Assembly: GCA_963805455.1 (NCBI GenBank)
Contig: CAWDUJ010000010.1
Span: forward strand, 1-64,000
Length of the DNA: 64,000 bases
From: VRUE01 sp963805455
GTDB lineage: Bacteria; Actinomycetota; Thermoleophilia; Solirubrobacterales; 70-9
Direction of reading: 5' to 3'
Shown here in pieces: positions 34,491-44,332 of the stretch; positions within the stretch are counted from its first letter, which is position 1, and every line of letters begins with the position of its first letter. The notes beneath the pieces were generated by a model that had not been told where the DNA came from, ran no database searches, and was given only the letters and a program-made list of their open reading frames with translations. Both the position numbers and the translations under genes were made by a program.

Positions 34491-35258
34491 CTACCCGCCC
34501 GCGGGGAGCGAGCGCGGCGCCGGCAGCAGGCCGGCGATGATGTGCTCGGTCCCCTCGATGTGCTCGCGCAGCAGCCGCACGGCGGCGGCGGCGTCGCCGT
34601 TGGCGAGCAGCACGACCAGCCGCCGGTGTTGGTCGTTGGAACTGGTCAGAACCTGGGAGGGGTGGGCGATCAGCGAGAGCAGGTCGGTCATCTGCCCCTG
34701 GACGCCGGTCATCGCCGTCACCAGACGCGGAGACCCCGCCGCCTCGGCGAGGCTGATGTGGAAGCGGACGTCGAAGCGGCGGTATTCCTCGAAGTCATCG
34801 GCTGCGGCCATCCGCGCCGTCAGCTGCTCGAGGCGGGCGAGCTGCTCGGCGTTGGCGCGCTCGGCGGCGAGGATGACCGCCCCGGCCTCGATCGCGACCC
34901 GGTAGTCGAGGATCGCCCAGGCCGCCTCGTCGAGCAGCTCGCCGGGCCCGCCGGCGAGTGGCGGCTGCTCGGCGACGAAGGTGCCGCCGGCGCGGCCCCG
35001 GCGCGAGACGAGGTGGCCGCTCTGGGTCAGGGTCGTCAGCGCCTGGCGCAGGGTCGAGCGCGAGATCGCGAGTTTGCGCGCGAGCTGGCGCTCGGGCGGC
35101 AGCTTGCTTCCGGGCTCCAGCAGGCCCAGCCGTATCGCGGTGCCGAGCCGCTCGACCGTCTCCTCGAAGGTCGTCGGCGGCCGCACCGGCGCGAACACCG
35201 CGTCGTGGGCCGCGCCTTCGTCTCCCTCGGGTGTTCGTTTTGTCGAGCTATTCGACAT
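34491..35258 (-). CDS. FadR/GntR-family transcriptional regulator
   Basis: This 255-residue protein starts at ATG 35258 (MSNSSTKRTPEGD). The N-terminal winged helix contains GLLEPGSKLPPERQLARKLA and ISRSTLRQALTTLTQSGHLV, the GntR signature. The C-terminal all-helical FCD-type domain has FDVRFHISLAEAAGSPRLV, where Asp and His residues can bind a metal and a carboxylate ligand. It lies directly upstream of the permease gene on the same strand and probably controls the 28.5-34.4 kb cluster. Its operator was not identified in the 130-base gap. Confidence 0.9.
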   Translation of the reverse strand: MSNSSTKRTPEGDEGAAHDAVFAPVRPPTTFEETVERLGTAIRLGLLEPGSKLPPERQLARKLAISRSTLRQALTTLTQSGHLVSRRGRAGGTFVAEQPPLAGGPGELLDEAAWAILDYRVAIEAGAVILAAERANAEQLARLEQLTARMAAADDFEEYRRFDVRFHISLAEAAGSPRLVTAMTGVQGQMTDLLSLIAHPSQVLTSSNDQHRRLVVLLANGDAAAAVRLLREHIEGTEHIIAGLLPAPRSLPAGG

Positions 35259-35268
35259 TTCGAACTCC

Positions 35269-36183
35269 TCAACCGGTTGGGCGCCCGGCGGGCGCCCGCA
35301 CCTCGGCGAAATCGACGCTGCCGGGCGCGTCGGCGAGGTCCGGGTGAAGCATGTGGGCGAGCAGTTCGACACCGTCGATGAGGCGCGGGCCAGGGCGGGA
35401 GAAGGTCGCGGCGGCGTCGACTGCGAAGACCTGGCGGGCGCCGAGCGCGGCGATCCGCTCCCAGTGCTCGAGCGCCTGGGCGCGGGACTGCTCCACTCCC
35501 CAGCCGCAGGGCATCGCGACGACGACGTCGGGCTCGAGGCCGGCAAGCTCCCCCCAGCCGACTTCGGGGGACTTCAGTCCCGGCGGCCCGGCGATGTCCT
35601 CGCCGCCGGCGATCGCGATCATCTCCGGGATCCAGTGGCCGCCGACGAACGGGGGGTCGAGCCACTCCAGGGCGATCACGCGGGGCGCGGTCGAGCCGTC
35701 GACGGCTGCGCGCACGGCCGCCAGCCTGCCCTCGAGGTCGGCCCGCAGCTCGCGCGCCTCCGGCTGCATCCCTGTCGCCTCGCCGAGCTGGATCACGTCT
35801 TCGAGGACCTCGCCGAGGGTGCTCGGGTCCTGCTGCAGGACGAAGGGGTCGCCGGGCAGGCGCTCGGCGACCTCGAGCACGTCGTCGTAGGAGACCGCGC
35901 AGACGTCGCAGACCGCCTGGGTCACGATCAGGTCGGGGCCGACCTCGGCCAGCCGCTCCTCATCGAGCTCGTAGAGGGCTCGTCCCTCGCCGACGACGGC
36001 CTTGACCGCGGCGTCGATCTCGCCGGGGGCGATATCGGGGGGCAGAACGGTTCTCGTGAGGTGGGGGATCGAGCGGACCTCGGGCGGGTAGTCGCACTCG
36101 TGTGTCACCGCCACGACCCTCTCGCCGAGGCCGAGCGCGAACAGCATCTCCGTCGAGGAGGGCACGAGGCTCGCGATCCGCAT
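35269..36183 (-). CDS. Cobalamin-binding (BtuF-like) periplasmic-fold protein
   Basis: This 304-residue protein starts at ATG 36183. RIASLVPSSTEMLFALGLGE and VGPDLIVTQAVCDVCAVSYD are typical of the BtuF/type III substrate-binding fold. There is no signal peptide, so the protein appears cytoplasmic, as in many family members annotated as cobalamin-binding. Two Cys (VCDVCAV) and Trp/Cys in MPCGWGVEQ may line the pocket. It is followed ten bases later by the FadR-type regulator on the same strand. The link to that regulator is unclear. It is divergent from the CNNM-like gene. Confidence 0.85.
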   Translation of the reverse strand: MRIASLVPSSTEMLFALGLGERVVAVTHECDYPPEVRSIPHLTRTVLPPDIAPGEIDAAVKAVVGEGRALYELDEERLAEVGPDLIVTQAVCDVCAVSYDDVLEVAERLPGDPFVLQQDPSTLGEVLEDVIQLGEATGMQPEARELRADLEGRLAAVRAAVDGSTAPRVIALEWLDPPFVGGHWIPEMIAIAGGEDIAGPPGLKSPEVGWGELAGLEPDVVVAMPCGWGVEQSRAQALEHWERIAALGARQVFAVDAAATFSRPGPRLIDGVELLAHMLHPDLADAPGSVDFAEVRAPAGRPTG

Positions 36184-36289
36184 CCCGCCCCAATAATGCA
36201 GCACCGCCGCTCCGGGGACCTCAGAGGCTATATTCCGTACGCCGAATGGCCGAAGACGACCTCCCCCGAAGTACCGGGCCAAATAACCG

Positions 36290-37615
36290 ATGAGCGCGCT
36301 CCTGCTCGTCCTGCTGCTCGTCCTGGTGGCGATCAACGGCTTCTTCGTCGCCGCCGAGTTCGCGCTGGTCCGCAGCCGCCGAGGCAAGATCGAACAGCTC
36401 GCCGAGGAGGGCGAGTCCGGCGCCGCTGCCGTCGTCGAGCAGCTCGACAAGATCGACGAGTCCCTGTCCGCCTGCCAGGTCGGGATCACGATGGCCTCGA
36501 TCGGCATCGGGTTCCTCGGCGAGCCCTCGCTGGCGAAGCTCCTGGAGCCGATCTTCGGCGGCCTCTCGCACGGAGCCGCCGCGGCGCTCTCCCTGATCTT
36601 CGCCTTCGCCCTGGTGACGGCGATCCACATCAGCATCGGCGAGCAGGTCCCGAAGATGCTGGCGATCTCCCATGCCGAGCGGACGGCGCGCCGGGTCTCC
36701 CGGCCGCTGAACTGGTTCCGGCTGCTGACCGCCCCGGTCACCAAGGGCCTGAGCGCGATCTCGAACTCGGTCGTGCGGCTGTTCGGAGTCGACCCGACCA
36801 ACATCGACGAACGCCACACCGCCGAGGACCTGAAACAGATCATCGACAGCTCGAGCGTCGGCGGCACCCTCGACCCCGGCGAGGCAGGGATGCTCGGGGG
36901 CGTCTTCCACCTCCACGAGCAGGACGCGCGGGCGGTGATGACGCCGATCCCGGCGGTGGTGACGATCGACTTCACCGACTCGGTCGAGACCGCGCTGCGC
37001 CGCTGCGTCTCCTCCGGCCACACCCGGCTGGTCGTGATCGAGGACGACAATCCCGACCGGGTCAAGGGGATCGTCCACAACAACAGCCTCGCCCGGCTCT
37101 ACATGAACGAGGGTCCCGAGGCCTCGATCGAGTCGGTCGTCCGCGACGCCCTGATCATCCCGGAGACCCGACCGCTCGATGACCTCCTCCACGACCTCCA
37201 GGTCCAGAGGACCTCGATCTCGGTCGTCGTCGACGAGTACGGCCGCACGGTCGGCATCGTCGCCGTCGAGGACATCCTCGAGGAGGTGGTGGGGGAGATC
37301 GAGGACGAGACCGACCCCCGGGCCGCGGCCCTGCGCCGGCTCGCCGGCGGCGAGTGGTTCGTCCGCGGCCACGTCTCGCTCGGCGACCTCGCCGACGTCG
37401 GGATCGAGCTGCCGGCCGACAACGACGCCTACAACTCGATCGGGGGCTACGTCTTCGCCGAGCTCGGGCGGCTGCCGAAGCGCGGCGACACGATCGCCGC
37501 CAACGGCTACACGATCCGGGTCGAGTCGGTGCGTGAGAACCGGGTCGAGGCGGTCCGGATCAGCGGCACGGGCGAGCCCTCCGATGCCACCGGTTCCGTC
37601 CGCCCCAGCGCCTAG
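36290..37615 (+). CDS. CNNM/CorC-HlyC family membrane protein with CBS pair
   Basis: This 441-residue protein carries an N-terminal DUF21 (CNNM) membrane domain of about 190 residues, with FFVAAEFALVRSRRGKIEQL and CQVGITMASIGIGFLGEPSL. Two CBS domains follow (VMTPIPAVVTIDF..., SISVVVDEYGRTVGIVAVED), then a CorC_HlyC C-terminal domain (AYNSIGGYVFAELGRLPKRG). Relatives move or sense Mg2+/Co2+, with the CBS pair binding adenine nucleotides. The old haemolysin label is misleading. The gene is complete and starts at ATG 36290. Confidence 0.92.
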   Translation: MSALLLVLLLVLVAINGFFVAAEFALVRSRRGKIEQLAEEGESGAAAVVEQLDKIDESLSACQVGITMASIGIGFLGEPSLAKLLEPIFGGLSHGAAAALSLIFAFALVTAIHISIGEQVPKMLAISHAERTARRVSRPLNWFRLLTAPVTKGLSAISNSVVRLFGVDPTNIDERHTAEDLKQIIDSSSVGGTLDPGEAGMLGGVFHLHEQDARAVMTPIPAVVTIDFTDSVETALRRCVSSGHTRLVVIEDDNPDRVKGIVHNNSLARLYMNEGPEASIESVVRDALIIPETRPLDDLLHDLQVQRTSISVVVDEYGRTVGIVAVEDILEEVVGEIEDETDPRAAALRRLAGGEWFVRGHVSLGDLADVGIELPADNDAYNSIGGYVFAELGRLPKRGDTIAANGYTIRVESVRENRVEAVRISGTGEPSDATGSVRPSA

Positions 37616-37659
37616 CTTCCCCGGGCAACCCGCGTCCTGCCCAACCTTGGAGGTTCCGC

Positions 37660-37887
37660 ATGTGGGTTGTGCGATTTAGCGATAAGCAGCTGGAGGTCCT
37701 GAGGGCGCTGCTTCGCTCGGAGGAGCACCTCGGACCCGCGCTCAGGGGAGCAATCGAGGCTCTCGACCTCGCCCGCTGGGATGATCTGCCCGAAGCCGAA
37801 CTGCCCTGGGACGAGATCGAAGCGGCGGCCCAACGCCAGGGGATCTCGGTCGCCGACGTGATCTGGGACCTCGCCGGCAAGCGGTAG
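37660..37887 (+). CDS. Small hypothetical protein
   Basis: This 75-residue protein starts at ATG 37660, seven bases after a clear GGAGG ribosome site. It is predicted to be mostly helical, with a Leu-rich N-terminal helix (LEVLRALLRSEEHLG) and a C-terminal helix ending SVADVIWDLAGKR. It has no signal, no Cys and no known domain. Codon usage matches its neighbours. It is probably a real small gene. Confidence 0.6.
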   Translation: MWVVRFSDKQLEVLRALLRSEEHLGPALRGAIEALDLARWDDLPEAELPWDEIEAAAQRQGISVADVIWDLAGKR

Positions 37888-38114
37888 GGCCCGACGGGCC
37901 AGGTCAGGCGTCGGAATACGGTAAGCGCTGATCTAGATCCGGAAACACTCGCGGAGCGTGCTCTCGGGGTGACACTTGACAAGCCCCTTATTCTCTGCGC
38001 ACTGATCCCCTGAACCGGAAAAGGCCGCCTTCCATGGCGGCTGGTTCACGGGGAACAACACAGGGGGACACCGGGCTGGGGCCCGGTTCTCAGAATCAGG
38101 GGAAACGGAGAGAA

Positions 38115-40925
38115 GTGAAGGCAGCAAAGCGCGTTGTCGGAACGCCGAGAGCGGGCAGGGTGATTCTGGCCCTGGCCCTCGCGAGCGCCTTCGCCGCGAT
38201 CGCCGTGTCGCCGGCATCGGCCGCCTACCGCCACCCGGCGGTCACCGGCTCGTTCGGCAGCGACGGGACTCCGGCGACGACGATCACCGGCCTCGACCAG
38301 CTCGACTACAACCAGAGCGCCAACCGCCTCTACGCGTACGGTCGCAGCCCCTCGAAGATCTATGGCTTCGACATGGCCACCCAGGGGACCCAGACCCCGC
38401 TCGGCGGGTTCCCGATCAGCGTCGCAGGCGGCGGCGGCGACCCGGACGTCGCCGTCGACAACTCGGCCTCCTCGGCCGGCAACTTCTACTTCCTCTCCGA
38501 GGGCTCGGGCCTCTACGGCTTCGACTCCTCGGGCGGCCCGCTCAGCGGCTTCCCGGTCGGCGGCTTCCAGGACCCCTGCGGAGCAGCCACAGACGGCGAG
38601 GGCAACATCTGGGTCGGCGACTACGGCGCGCGCGCCGCGAAGAAGTTCAGCTCGGCGGGAGCGCCGCTCGGCTCGGTTGACGTCTCGGCCGCCGGCCAGC
38701 CCTGCCACATCACCTTCGATCGCTCCAACGACAACCTCTTCGTCGCCCTCTACAACGGCGGCACATATGAGTTCAAGGCGAGCGACGGCTACTCGACCCC
38801 GACCCTGATCGACCCCGGAAACACGCAGGCGCTGACGGTCGACGCGAGCACCCACACGCTCTACGTCGCCCACCCCAATGACGTCGACGCCTACAACGAA
38901 AGCGGCGCCCTGCTCGAGACCTTCGCGACCTCGGTCGGAAGCATCAACGGGGTCACCGTCGACGAGGCCCGCGGCATCGTCTACGTCGCCAACGAAAGCA
39001 AAATCCAGATCCTCCCCGGGATCGTCGTACCCGACGCCGAAACCGGTGGCCAGACCGGCGACGCCACCGTCAACGGTCATGTCGACCCGGCCGGGGGCGG
39101 GAACATCACCGACTGCTACTTCGAATTCGGGACCGACATCGGTTACGGCCAGACGAAGACCTGCGATCAGGCGACCCCGATCAGCTCCCCCACCGATGTC
39201 AGCGCCAACCTCTCGGGGGAAGTCCTCGGGGAGACCGAATACCACTACCGCGTCGTCGTCAGCAACGCCAACGGGACGAGCTTCGGCGCCGACCGGACCT
39301 TCACGCCCCACTTCGTCAGCGGCCTCGTGACCGATCCGGCAACCGCGGTGGGCAAGAACACCGCGACCCTGAACGGCCACTTCATCGGCACCGACGAAGA
39401 AACCAGCTATTACTTCGAGTGGGGCACGACGACGGCATACGGCAACTTCAGCGCCACGCCGCCGGGCGTCCCGATCGGGTCGACGACCGGCAACACGCCG
39501 CTGACCTTCGACGCCACCGGCCTGCTGCCGGGAACCGTCTACCACTACCGGGTCGTCGCGACGAATCCGAAAGGCACCAGCCCCGGCAACGACCAGAGCT
39601 TCACCACGGTCGCGGCCGTCGCCGGCCTGACTACCGGAGCGCCGACCGAAGTCACCGGGACCAGCGCCAAGCTGCACGGGACCTGGACGGGGGAGGGCGA
39701 CCCGATCACCTGCCACTTCGAATGGGGCTACAGCGACACCTATGGCAACTCGACGCCCGAGCTTCCCGTCGGCTCGGATCCGGGCCCGCAGAGCACGACC
39801 GTGGAACTGACGGGGCTGAGCCCGGTTACGACCTTCCACTACGAGATCGTCTGCACCAACTCGACCGGCCCGGCCTACGGCGGAGACCAGAGCCTGTCGA
39901 CGATCGCGCTGCCTGCCGTCGCGGTCAAGCCGCCCTCGGGCTATTCGACCACCGGTGTCACCCTCAACGGCACCGTCGGCCCCCAGAACGGCGGGGCGAC
40001 GACCTACCACTTCGACTACGGAACGACGGCTGCCTACGGCAGCTCGACGCCGGAGAGCCCCTCGGTCGGCTCCGGATTCGGGACGTATGCGGCGAGCGCC
40101 GAACTGGAAGGCCTCGCGCCCGGGACGGTCTACCACTACCGACTCGTCGCGACCAGCCCCGCTGGAACCAAGGTGAGCGAAGACAGGACTCTGACCACGG
40201 TCCCGCTGCGGCCCTCGATCGGTTCGGAGTCGTCCTCCGAGGCGACACCGACGACCGTGACCCTGACCGCGTCCGTCAACCCCGGCTTCGGCCCGACGGT
40301 GGTCGTCTTCGACTACGGCCCCGGCGCCTCATACGGCACCCGCACCCTGCCGACCGAACCGAGCCCCGACGACGGCAACGACCACTCGCTGAGCACCGGG
40401 GTGACCGGCCTGACGCCCGGCACGACCTACCACTACCGAGCCGTCGCAATCAACTTCAACGGGGTGACCGAAGGGCCCGACCAGACCTTCTCGACCCCCG
40501 CCGCGCCGAAGATCAGCGGCACCGCGTCTGAGGCGGTCACCGACCGCAGCGCCCGGCTGATCGGCTCCGTCCAGCCCGGCTTCATACCGACGACCTATCG
40601 ATTCGAGTACGGCCTGAGCCGGGCCTACGGGTTCTCCACCGCCGTCGGCAACCTCGGCGCGGACAACCTGGCACAGCCGGTCTCGACAGAAATCGCCGGC
40701 CTCCTCCCGGAAACGACCTACCACTTCCGGCTTGTCGCCTCGAACGGAATCGGCTCCTCGACCGGGCCGGACCTCGCCTTCACGACTGCGGCGCCGCCGC
40801 TCGCGGACAGGCCCCCGCCGCCGAAGCTCACCTGCAAGAAGGGCTTCGTCAAGCGGAAGGGCAGGTGCGTCCGCAAGCCCCATCACAGGAGGCACGGCAA
40901 GAAGAAGGGCAGGAAGCATGGCTAG
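38115..40925 (+). CDS. A1: secreted propeller plus FN3-like repeat protein (intact)
   Basis: The start is set at GTG 38115, after a GGAGAGAA ribosome site; an in-frame ATG at 38034 lacks one. The 936-residue product has a signal peptide ending near SPASA. An N-terminal beta-propeller (~40-310) has NQSANRLYAYGRSPSKIYGF and TLYVAHPNDVDAYNESG. Six FN3-like modules follow, each with the YHYRVVATN-type strand (for example TVYHYRVVATNPKG and TTYHFRLVASNGIG). The C-terminus is very basic (CKKGFVKRKGRCVRK onward). It is the only unbroken A-type copy in the array. Its stop overlaps the ATG of A2 (ATGGCTAG), so the array is probably one transcript. A surface adhesin or wall-associated role is inferred. 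Confidence 0.82.
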   Translation: MKAAKRVVGTPRAGRVILALALASAFAAIAVSPASAAYRHPAVTGSFGSDGTPATTITGLDQLDYNQSANRLYAYGRSPSKIYGFDMATQGTQTPLGGFPISVAGGGGDPDVAVDNSASSAGNFYFLSEGSGLYGFDSSGGPLSGFPVGGFQDPCGAATDGEGNIWVGDYGARAAKKFSSAGAPLGSVDVSAAGQPCHITFDRSNDNLFVALYNGGTYEFKASDGYSTPTLIDPGNTQALTVDASTHTLYVAHPNDVDAYNESGALLETFATSVGSINGVTVDEARGIVYVANESKIQILPGIVVPDAETGGQTGDATVNGHVDPAGGGNITDCYFEFGTDIGYGQTKTCDQATPISSPTDVSANLSGEVLGETEYHYRVVVSNANGTSFGADRTFTPHFVSGLVTDPATAVGKNTATLNGHFIGTDEETSYYFEWGTTTAYGNFSATPPGVPIGSTTGNTPLTFDATGLLPGTVYHYRVVATNPKGTSPGNDQSFTTVAAVAGLTTGAPTEVTGTSAKLHGTWTGEGDPITCHFEWGYSDTYGNSTPELPVGSDPGPQSTTVELTGLSPVTTFHYEIVCTNSTGPAYGGDQSLSTIALPAVAVKPPSGYSTTGVTLNGTVGPQNGGATTYHFDYGTTAAYGSSTPESPSVGSGFGTYAASAELEGLAPGTVYHYRLVATSPAGTKVSEDRTLTTVPLRPSIGSESSSEATPTTVTLTASVNPGFGPTVVVFDYGPGASYGTRTLPTEPSPDDGNDHSLSTGVTGLTPGTTYHYRAVAINFNGVTEGPDQTFSTPAAPKISGTASEAVTDRSARLIGSVQPGFIPTTYRFEYGLSRAYGFSTAVGNLGADNLAQPVSTEIAGLLPETTYHFRLVASNGIGSSTGPDLAFTTAAPPLADRPPPPKLTCKKGFVKRKGRCVRKPHHRRHGKKKGRKHG

Positions 40926-43900
40926 ACGGATGACCATCGTCGCGCTCGTCGCGCTCGCCCTGGCCGCCGTGCTCGCGGCGCCGGCGTGGGGGGCGAAGGT
41001 TCTCTACCGTCGCAGACCGACCAGTTCGGATCCGACGGCACCGACGCGACGCCGCTGACCGGAGGCGGCATGCTGACCGTCAACCAGTCCTCCCATCGCC
41101 TCTACGGCCTCGGGTATCTGGAAGGCCCGAAAATCTTCGGCTTCGACATCTCGGCCCCGGGGACCGACGCTCCGCTCGGCGCCGGCGACGGCTTCCCGAT
41201 CGACATCACGTCGCCGGGTCTGCCGGGGCTCTCGACCGACGGAGCGCCGGGCGGCACGGGGAACATCTTCTACGTCACCGAGAGCGGCAGCATTCTCTAC
41301 GGCTACAGCTCCGCAGGCGCCGATCTCTCCGGGTTCCCGGTCAGCGGATTCAGCGATGCCTGCGGCGGCGCGACCGACGGTGAAGGGCATCCTGGGTCGC
41401 CGACTACGGCACCAGGAAGTCAAGGAGTTCAGCGCATCGGGCCTGCCGCTCGGCTCGGTCGACGTCTCCAATCAGGGCAGCCCCTGCCCGATCGGGTTCG
41501 ACGAGGGCAACGACGACCTCTACGTCTCGACTTTCGGCGGCCCGGTCTACGTCTACCGCCACACCGCGACCGGCTACGCCAGCGGCGTCCTGTTCAGCTC
41601 GCAGAGCGCGAGGGCGATCGCGGTCGACCCCGTCACCACATCGTCTTCATGGCCCAGGGAAGCCTGGTCAACGAGTACCAGGCCGACGGATCGTTGATCG
41701 ACACCTTCGCGGAAGGGACCTTCCCCAACGGAGTCGCCGAGGATCCGAGCACGAGCACGGTGTACGTCGCGACCAACGAAAAGATCCTGGTCTTCGACCG
41801 ATCGTGACCCCGGACGCGAACACGCAGGCGCCGGCCGACCTGACCGACACCAGCGTGACCCTGAAGGCCCACGTCGACCGGGCCGGCGGCCCCGAAATCA
41901 CCGAATGCCATTTCGACTGGGGACCGAAGACGGGCGGCTACCCGAACCACCTGCCCTGCGTTCCGGCAACCCCGATCGCCGACCCCACCGATGTCAGCGC
42001 AGCCGTCGCAGGGCTGACCTCGGGCGGCAGCTATCACTACCGCGTCGTCGCCGGTAACGCCGACGGTACGACCGTCGGCAACGGCGTCGAGTTCAAGACG
42101 CCCTCGGCACCGAGCGTCAGCGGCGGCTTCTCTTCCGACCTGACGGCGACCACCGCCGACCTCCATGCCTCGATCAACCCCCAGGGCGGCGACACCACCT
42201 TCCACTTCGAGTACGGCACCTCGACCTCCTACGGCAGCTCGGCACCGAGCCCCGATGAGGACATCGGCAGCGCTTACGAAGACCATGCCGTCAGCGTCCA
42301 CCTCACGGGCCTCCAGGAAGGGGTGTCTACCACTTCCGGGTAGTCGCCACCAACGAGTTCGGGAGCACGGCCAGCGAAGACCAGACATTCAACTCTTCCT
42401 CCGGGATGCCCCAACAGCAACGTCCGCCAGCAGACCGGCAGCCTCTACCTGCCTGACTGCCGGGCCTACGAGCTGGTCTCGCCCGAAGAATCAGGCAACG
42501 TGATCCTGGTCCTGAACCTGGCTGACGACCGGCCAGGCGACGAGCCCGTCGGTTCGCCTTCGGCGGGATCCTCGGCGGCGTCACCGGCACCGAACAGACC
42601 AACAGCATTTCCGCCGACACATACGTGGCGACCCGCAGCACCAACGGCTGGCACACCTCCGACATCGGCCTCGTCGGCAGCAAAACGCTCGGCACCGACG
42701 TCCAGGCCACGAACCTCGACATGAGCCGGTTCCTCTCCTTCAGAATCGAGGCCGGCTTCGAAGGGGTGGCGCAGCCCCCGGACAACATCCCCTACACCTT
42801 CTCCGCCGAGAACGAATCCTCGGCCGCTGGCCGGTCGGCTGGAACCTGATCCCGGGCGGGGCTGCGACCGAAGGCGCCTACCAGCTCTCGGCGGACTTCA
42901 GCCACCTCGCGTTCTCCTCGAACAACGTCGCCTTCGCGCCGAACGGGCTTGTCGAGGCCCCTGGCTCGGCCTATGACTACGACACCGAGACAGGGACGAC
43001 ATCGCTGATCTCCCTCGACGGAAACGGTGACCCGATCGCCCAGGAGCCGGGGAACGCGGAAAAAACCGGCGAGTACATCCTCTTCTCGGGCGCCAATCCT
43101 TACTACGGCTATCCGGCGGCCGCAAACCCCGGGGTCTCCAACGACGGGTCCCACATCCTGATGTCGACCTCGAGCGGGCCGTACAACACCTTCACCCAAC
43201 CGCTGCCGCCGAAACACCTCTACATGCGGGTCGACGACGCCATCACCTACGAAGTCTCGCGCGGCCACGACGTGCAGTACGTCGGGATGACGCCCGACGG
43301 CTCGAAGGTGTTCTTCACCTCGCCCGACAAGCTCAGCCCCGAGGACACCGACGAAAGCGTCGACCTCTACATGTGGACCGATGACGACACGATCACGCTG
43401 ATCTCAGAGGACACCGACGGCGCCGGCGAAGGCGAAGTCACGGCGGTTCGCGGCGAAGAAGCCACCGACTCCTCGATCGCCTCGGCAACCGGGGAAATCT
43501 ACTTCTACTCGACAGACCAGCTCGACGGTGAAAGGGGCCTCGCCGGCGGCGAAAACCTCTACGTCTACCGCGACGGCTCGCCCCACTTCGTGACCACGCT
43601 CAGCGAACCGGCACCGATCAGCCGGATCCAGGTTTCCCCGAACGGCGCCCACATGGCATTCCTCAGCGCCAGCCCGGCGACCAGCTACGACAACCATGGC
43701 CACAGGGAGATGTACCGGTACGACCCGGCGAGGAGAGGATCGTCTGCGTCTCCTGCCTGCCCGACGGGTCGCAGCCGAGCGTCGAAGTCCGCGCCAGTAC
43801 GGGCGGCCTGTTCATGGCCAACGACGGCCGCGCATTCTTCTGGACCTCCGACGCGCTGGTACCCCAGGACACCAATGAGCTCCTCGACGTCTACGAGTAC

Positions 43901-44283
43901 GTCGACGGGCGGCCGCAGCTGATCAGCACCGGCACCGCTGCTCAGGACGCCCAGGGAGGCGAACGCAGCCTCGACGGCCTGGTCGGGGTCAGCGGCAACG
44001 GCACCGACGTCTATTTCTCGACTTTCGACACACTCGCCCCACAGGACCACAATGGGCACTTCCTCAAGTTCTACGACGCGAGGACCAACGGCGGCTTCCT
44101 CTTAGATCCACCGGCCGCCCCCTGCGAAGCGGCTGACGAGTGCCATGGGACAGCACCACGCAGCCGAGCCCTCCACTGGTCGTCAGCGATGAACACCTCG
44201 GCGCCGGCGGAAACCTCCAGAACGAAACGAAGAGGAAGACGCCGAAGAAGAAGAAGAACAAGAAGGCGCATAGGCGCAAGTAA
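40918..44283 (+). pseudogene. A2: second propeller/FN3 paralog, broken by frameshifts
   Basis: The signal peptide begins at ATG 40918 (MARRMTIVALVALALAAVLA). Homology to A1 continues in shifting frames, with breaks near 41,000, 41,390, 41,636, 41,800, 42,325, 42,400, 42,560, 42,830, 43,730 and 44,140. Readable blocks are NQSSHRLYGLGYLEGPKIFG (as in A1), two FN3-like modules, VRQQTGSLYLPDCRAYELVS, and a PD40-like propeller (TPDGSKVFFTSPDKLSPEDT). A Lys-rich end (KRKTPKKKKNKKAHRRK) stops at TAA 44281. Base composition is still high-GC. Most breaks look like single-base losses or gains. Confidence 0.8.
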
Positions 44284-44332
44284 CGCAAGGGAAAGCGGCA
44301 CCACCACAGGGGACACGCACATAGCTAGCGCA

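Noticed and set aside
37976..38006. TTGACA at 37976 as the -35 box of the array promoter
   Set aside because: No convincing -10 box lies 16-18 bases downstream. The position upstream of A1 is suggestive but not enough to annotate.
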